DNA from: Ophioceras dolichostomum
Lineage: Eukaryota; Ascomycota; Sordariomycetes; Magnaporthales; Ophioceraceae
DNA length: 54,307 nucleotides
NCBI GenBank assembly: GCA_003049485.1
Contig: PYST01000273.1
Coordinates: 1 to 54,307, forward strand
Direction: 5' to 3'
Position numbers and translations under genes: made by a program. Of the stretch, positions 50,411-54,307 are shown one piece after another; position 1 is the first letter of the stretch, and every line of letters begins with the position of its first letter. A model generated the notes under the pieces. That model worked only from the letters and a program-made list of their open reading frames with translations, was not told where the DNA came from and searched no databases.

Positions 50411-50824
50411 GCTGGCGAGCGGTGGATGGGATCGTACCTCCCTACGAGGGGGGATGAGTCGTCTTTCTCACATCGTCCGCGAACGAAACACTCCCTCGCT
50501 CACTCCCTCGCTCGTTCGCCTCCCTCCGACACCATCAAGTCGATTGGCCCGTTCGGCCGCCGTCTCCGGGCTGGCTGGAAAGGGCTTCAAACCTTGGCCA
50601 ACCGCAGTTGCATTGCTTTGCTTTGCATCTCATCTTCTCGTCCTCGTTCCGAAACGGTTACTTTTGCTGTCGACGAGGTGGGTGGCTTCAAAAAAAATTT
50701 TCTTTACAATGTGGGAAGGGACGAGAGAGAAGAAGAAGAAGACGAAGAAGAGGAGTCTTACTTCTTGTTTTCGAGACGGACGAGCTATCCGCGCTAACAA
50801 TAACCTTAGTTACCTCACACCTAG

Positions 50825-50886
50825 ATTACCTACTTACCTACCTACCTACCTACCTACCTACATACCTACCTACATACCTACCTACC
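50825..50886. repeat. CCTA tetranucleotide repeat, about 15 units
   Basis: The longest example of the CCTA/TAGG motif that recurs throughout the window. It has a few CATA interruptions. Confidence 0.95.
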
Positions 50887-51658
50887 CTATTATTAGGTAG
50901 CTGTTGGGGCAGAAAGGCATGTGGTCGACGACCTCTTCCTCCTCCTCCTCCCCTTCCTCCTCCCGTTCGTCCTTCAAGATCGTGTCAAAAGGAAGGAATC
51001 CAACCCGGGTCCTACGCGGGAGGGAGAGAAGGGGAAGGGTGGCAGGTTTCGCTCTGTCGGTTGGTCTTACTTGGCCAGCGGGAGTGAGCGGCGGGGATGG
51101 GATGGGAGGGGAGGGGGAACGAGCTCTATTGAAGAAAAGTAGAGTAACAGTACGTAGGTACAGTAGAGTTGCGGGCTTGAGGATTGAAGAAGAGGTGAAG
51201 ATGATGGGTGAGGTGAGGTGGTGGGTGAGAAGGAACGAGCGGCCGAGTCAAGTCCATCCGTCCACCCGCCCGTCCCGTCTGATGGGCCCGAGCATGCGGC
51301 CCCGACAAGGCCTGCGCGGGTCTCGCCGGCCGACAGCGGCCCTCCCTCCCGCCTGCAAGCTCTCTGACAAGGCTAGGTGGATGGATACCTAGGTGCCTAG
51401 CAGGGAGCTATCTCGCCCTGTTCGACAACAGCGAGGGGCTTGATGCCTAATTGGACCTACCTAGGTTGCTAGGTAGATAGGTAGGTAGCTAACTACGTGG
51501 CCGAGACACTTGCTCATTCCCCCTTGGCTCGTAATCGTAGTTCTAGACTTCATGGTTCGCATCACTCGTACGAGCCGAGATAGGCTGGCTCCACAAAGCG
51601 GGATAGAAAATGACAAGGGGAACAACTAACATCAGGCAGAATGGTGGTGATGATGGAT

Positions 51659-51672
51659 GTGTGTGTGTGTGT
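51659..51672. repeat. Short GT run
   Basis: About seven GT units in non-coding DNA. Confidence 0.85.
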
Positions 51673-53063
51673 GGAGGCAAGGTCAATAGCATCAAAATCC
51701 AGGCAGACAGGCAGGCAGGATGGAACGAACGTGGAGGGAAGGGAGGGAAGGTTGTACCGCTGGAGATCGGGAGGCGTAGCGTACGAGAATACCTCCTTAG
51801 GTTTCTCTTTAACATTTTGCCCAAGTTTCGTCGTTGATCGGGTGGGCGGGGAAACTCACAAGGACAACAACAAAAAAGACCGAACATCAAAACGTAACAT
51901 CGAAAAACAAAAAAGTGCGAGAGGGGAGCAGGAAAATAAGTCCGAGGTGAGCTGAGGCGAGGTAGATGGCGGTGAGGGCGTGCCTAAGGGTGATCCGTTC
52001 GTTGTTCGTTCAATCATCATTTTGGGAGCCTATCATCTATGGGGCTGCCCTAAAGTGTGTGATGCACTATGGAGTGAATGAAGACAAACAGACATACTGT
52101 GAATACATGACAGGCACGAGAGAAAATGGTGGAAGATTGAAATGGAACTTGAAAATATGGTGCAAAAAAAAAAAAGGAAGAACTGTCATGCTTGCTCGCT
52201 TTGGGTATTTCGGGGCTGTTTATTCATGCAAGAAGCCAAAAAGACGCAATAAACCATCATGCCAACTGATGGAATGAAGACCATCACTATCCTGCCTGTC
52301 TGCCTGCCTGCCTGTCCTACCAGGCCTTGCACCAAGTTAGAATAGGGGCAGCCAGGGGCAGGGGAGAGCAGGTAGCGTGATAGTGACCAAACTTCCCTCC
52401 CAGATGGTTGGCAAGTTGTAGTTGACGAAGGTGAAGAGATCAAGGCTGAGTAACCGAAGAAGAGGAGAGACGTAGTGATGCCCTCTCTGTCCTTCCTCTC
52501 GCCCTGTCTCTCATCCTGTCTCTCATCCTCTTCTGTCCCTTCCTCCCCCTTATTCCGCTCCTGAAGCCACACACATGCGTGAAGTAATCATCAACAAGAA
52601 GATGAAAATGCAAGAATGAAAACCGTTGCTGCTGAAGACTTCACCTCCCTCCGACTGCTCTGAGCTGCCGACTACCTAGGTAGGCAGTCTGCAACACCCT
52701 CCTGCCCCTGATATCTTCACACAATCACACTCGCAGACAGACTGACGCCCACATCCTCACACTTCACGCCTCCAGCAAGGCTGAGGGGAGAGGGAAGAAA
52801 AGGGGCAAGGGGAGGGACGTGTGGAAAGTAGAAAGCAGAAGATGGGTCGAGCTGTAAAGGAAGCGCGCGATTGCAGTAGCAAAACAGCAACATCTTCGGC
52901 GTGGTGATGAGAGAGAATCGGCCCCGTAATGATCGTGATAAGGTCTGGCCTCACAGCCGGCAACAACAACGGCCCTCGCGAGGGCTGCCTGACTGGTCCC
53001 AGCAAAGACGATAGCGACAGCGGCAGCTCAGTCAGGGAGCAGGCAGGCAGACAGACCGCACTG

Positions 53064-53098
53064 TCAGCTCTCAGCTCTTAGCTCTCAGCTCTCAGCTC
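53064..53098. repeat. Tandem repeat, 7-base unit TCAGCTC, five copies
   Basis: Five copies, the third with one change (TTAGCTC), lie within about 130 bases downstream of the gene that ends at 53193. They may fall in its 3' untranslated region. Confidence 0.92.
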
Positions 53099-53150
53099 TC
53101 AACCTCCTAGCAACCTCACTCACTCAGCCTGAATGAAGCCAGCCAGCCAA

Positions 53151-53171
53151 AAGCTCGAAGCTCGAAGCTCT
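53151..53171. repeat. Tandem repeat, 7-base unit AAGCTCG, three copies
   Basis: Three copies lie about 20 bases beyond the stop codon of the minus-strand gene. The unit differs from the neighbouring TCAGCTC array but shares the AGCTC core. Confidence 0.9.
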
Positions 53172-53192
53172 TAAAAGGAGAGCAAGAAAACC

Positions 53193-53900
53193 CTAAAGCT
53201 TCCCATGCCTCGCCTTGAAGATAGCGACCTTGTCATCATAAAACAATATCTCGCGCAGCCTCAGCCTCGTGCGCGACGGGCTCAGGTCCGGGTCGACGAA
53301 TCCGTCGTCCGAGTCCGAGTCCATCCCGCCCGCGATGCCGGCCGCGATGCCGGCCGCGCCTCCTCCTGCTGCCCCCAGGCCTCCCGCGTCGGAGTGGCCC
53401 TCGGACTGCGTCTCGTCAGGGTCCGCACCGTTATTGGCGCCCGCCGGCGGCGCCGGAGTAGTAGTAGTAGCGGGACCGGCGGCGGCGGCATCCTCCTCCG
53501 TATCAGCGCCGCTGCCGTCCTCCTCGCTCGTGTCGGTCTGGTGACCATCGTCCGAGCCTCCCGCGTTCGAGCCGTCCGCAGCAGCACCAGCAGCGTTCCC
53601 GCCGCCGCCTGCACCACCACCGTTGCTGCCACCACCACCACCGTTGGTGCCGCCGCCGTTCTCGCCACCACCACCACCGCCGGAGCCGCCGCGGTCTCCG
53701 GGGCCCGACTCGAGGATCTCGAAGCACTTGGTCGAGATGCCGACGTAGCACAGCTGGATCTCGGGCCGGAGCGTGATGATGTCGGCGATCTGCAGCGCCA
53801 ACTCCTTGGGCTCGAAGTTTCCGACCAGGTGGTCTGCGACGTGGGGGATGTTGAGCGACCGCAGCTGCGGCACGTTCGGCAGGCGCTGGAGGAACGTGTG
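53193..53900 (-). CDS. C-terminal exon of an F-box/LRR-like fungal protein (5' incomplete)
   Basis: About 235 codons ending at TAG (53193-53195). The exon begins after a CAG acceptor at 53901, with a possible CTGAC branch site near 53938. Reading from there gives HTFLQRLPN, then VPQLRSLNIPHVADHLVGNF, which resembles the last leucine-rich repeats of an LRR array, then EPKELALQIADIITLRPEIQ and CYVGISTKCFEILE. Conserved-looking residues reach about 64. A Gly/Ala/Ser/Asp-rich disordered insert fills about 65-200, and a conserved tail (LRLREILFYDDKVAIFKARH) closes the protein. I recognise the two ends from fungal proteins usually annotated as F-box or LRR proteins, which would act as substrate receptors of SCF ubiquitin ligases. 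The F-box itself is not in view, so this is tentative. There is no ATG at the head of the exon: the upstream exon(s) are unresolved between 53901 and 54307 or beyond the window. Confidence 0.6.
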   Translation of the reverse strand, partial: HTFLQRLPNVPQLRSLNIPHVADHLVGNFEPKELALQIADIITLRPEIQLCYVGISTKCFEILESGPGDRGGSGGGGGGENGGGTNGGGGGSNGGGAGGGGNAAGAAADGSNAGGSDDGHQTDTSEEDGSGADTEEDAAAAGPATTTTPAPPAGANNGADPDETQSEGHSDAGGLGAAGGGAAGIAAGIAGGMDSDSDDGFVDPDLSPSRTRLRLREILFYDDKVAIFKARHGKL

Positions 53901-54307
53901 CTGTTGTTGTTGTTTGTCGTCGACGTCAAGGGGTCAGTCCATCAGCTCAGCAACGGACGGGGGAACAGGGAGGGGGTTGGACAGAGCGTGGCGAGCGTGG
54001 CGCGCAGCAAGCCGCCGAAGGCGCGGTTGCGTTTCGCGATGTCGCATGAAGTGCAACACATTCGCATTGCCTGTGTCACCACCACCACCACAATCGGGTG
54101 CAATGGCGGGCGGCGCAAGACGGCTCTGAGACACAACGGCGGAATGTTCCAAATATAGAAATCGAACGCAAGACCGAACGAGCCCAGAAGTACGATGTCA
54201 TAACAGCCTTGATGCATTGAGAGCTCGATTCGAAGCCCTAATGCGAGGCCTCTAATTCTCCCTCTGGTTGCGTGGGGCAACAATGGGCTGGCGGGTAAGG
54301 GGGGGGG
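53901..54307. other. Right end: probable intron and unresolved upstream part of the last gene
   Basis: The first bases are the intron end (CAG acceptor, pyrimidine-poor CAACAA tract, possible CTGAC branch). I could not fix a donor: no GTATGT, GTAAGT or GTGAGT is present on the minus strand at a plausible distance. The segment may be one long intron, or may contain an exon I cannot prove. The window ends in a run of nine G. Confidence 0.4.

Larger units (their letters stand above)
43113..53192. other. Gene-free stretch of about 10 kb
   Basis: No gene is supported. Frames such as 46456-47148 (-) and 48676-49119 (+) are Arg/Gly/Pro- or Lys-rich with antisense partners of similar length. Contents are several short tandem repeats (43986-44012, 50386-50410, 50825-50886, 51659-51672, 53064-53098, 53151-53171), a palindrome TACCTAGGTA at 52674-52683 and many GGTAGG runs. 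The last bases probably include the 3' untranslated region of the gene ending at 53193. Confidence 0.45.

Noticed and set aside
53193..53873. Start of the last gene at 53873
   Set aside because: The codon there is GTG. Protein-like sequence continues nine codons further upstream to a CAG acceptor, so this is an internal exon position and not a start.
53205..54158. 317-codon plus-strand frame
   Set aside because: It runs antisense through the Gly/Ala-rich exon of the last gene. Its Arg/Ser/Val/Thr-rich translation is the complement of that simple sequence.
1..54307. CRISPR array, operons, bacterial-type ribosome binding sites
   Set aside because: No regularly spaced direct repeats are present, and the intron and protein families show that the DNA is fungal, so bacterial features are not expected.

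Overview
The window looks like nuclear DNA of a filamentous ascomycete, most likely a sordariomycete and perhaps Hypocreales. The organism call is an inference. Supports are: one intron with textbook filamentous-fungal signals (GTATGT donor, GCTAAC branch site, CAG acceptor), GC-rich coding sequence, protein families I recognise from these fungi, and short CCTACC/GGTAGG runs scattered through the non-coding DNA. No rRNA, tRNA, CRISPR array or intact transposon was recognised; the RNA search was by eye.

Layout. 1-5201: no gene seen. 5202-5902 (+): a decayed protein gene that can only be read by switching frame about six times. 6721-10308 (-): an intact, intronless 1195-codon gene for APC2, the cullin subunit of the anaphase-promoting complex. 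10309-24952: about 14.6 kb with no supported gene (one weak ORF at 12422-12871). 24953-26845 (-): a two-exon gene for a 582-residue Gln-rich protein with a C-terminal C2H2-type zinc-finger module. 26846-53192: about 26 kb with no confidently recognised gene, two runs of N, many short tandem repeats and a few weak ORFs. 53193-53900 (-): the last exon of a protein I place, with moderate confidence, among fungal F-box/leucine-rich-repeat-like proteins; its 5' part is unresolved or beyond the window end.

The three supported genes are all on the minus strand but lie many kilobases apart, and nothing indicates joint regulation or a pathway cluster. APC2 is a core cell-cycle E3 ligase subunit and the last gene, if F-box, would serve SCF-type ligases, but this thematic overlap is probably chance. 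The main points of interest are the frameshifted relic, the extreme gene sparsity, the disordered insertions in all three proteins, and the assembly gaps at G or C homopolymers. Long ORFs in the gene-free parts mostly come from GC-rich or simple-sequence DNA and are not treated as genes.
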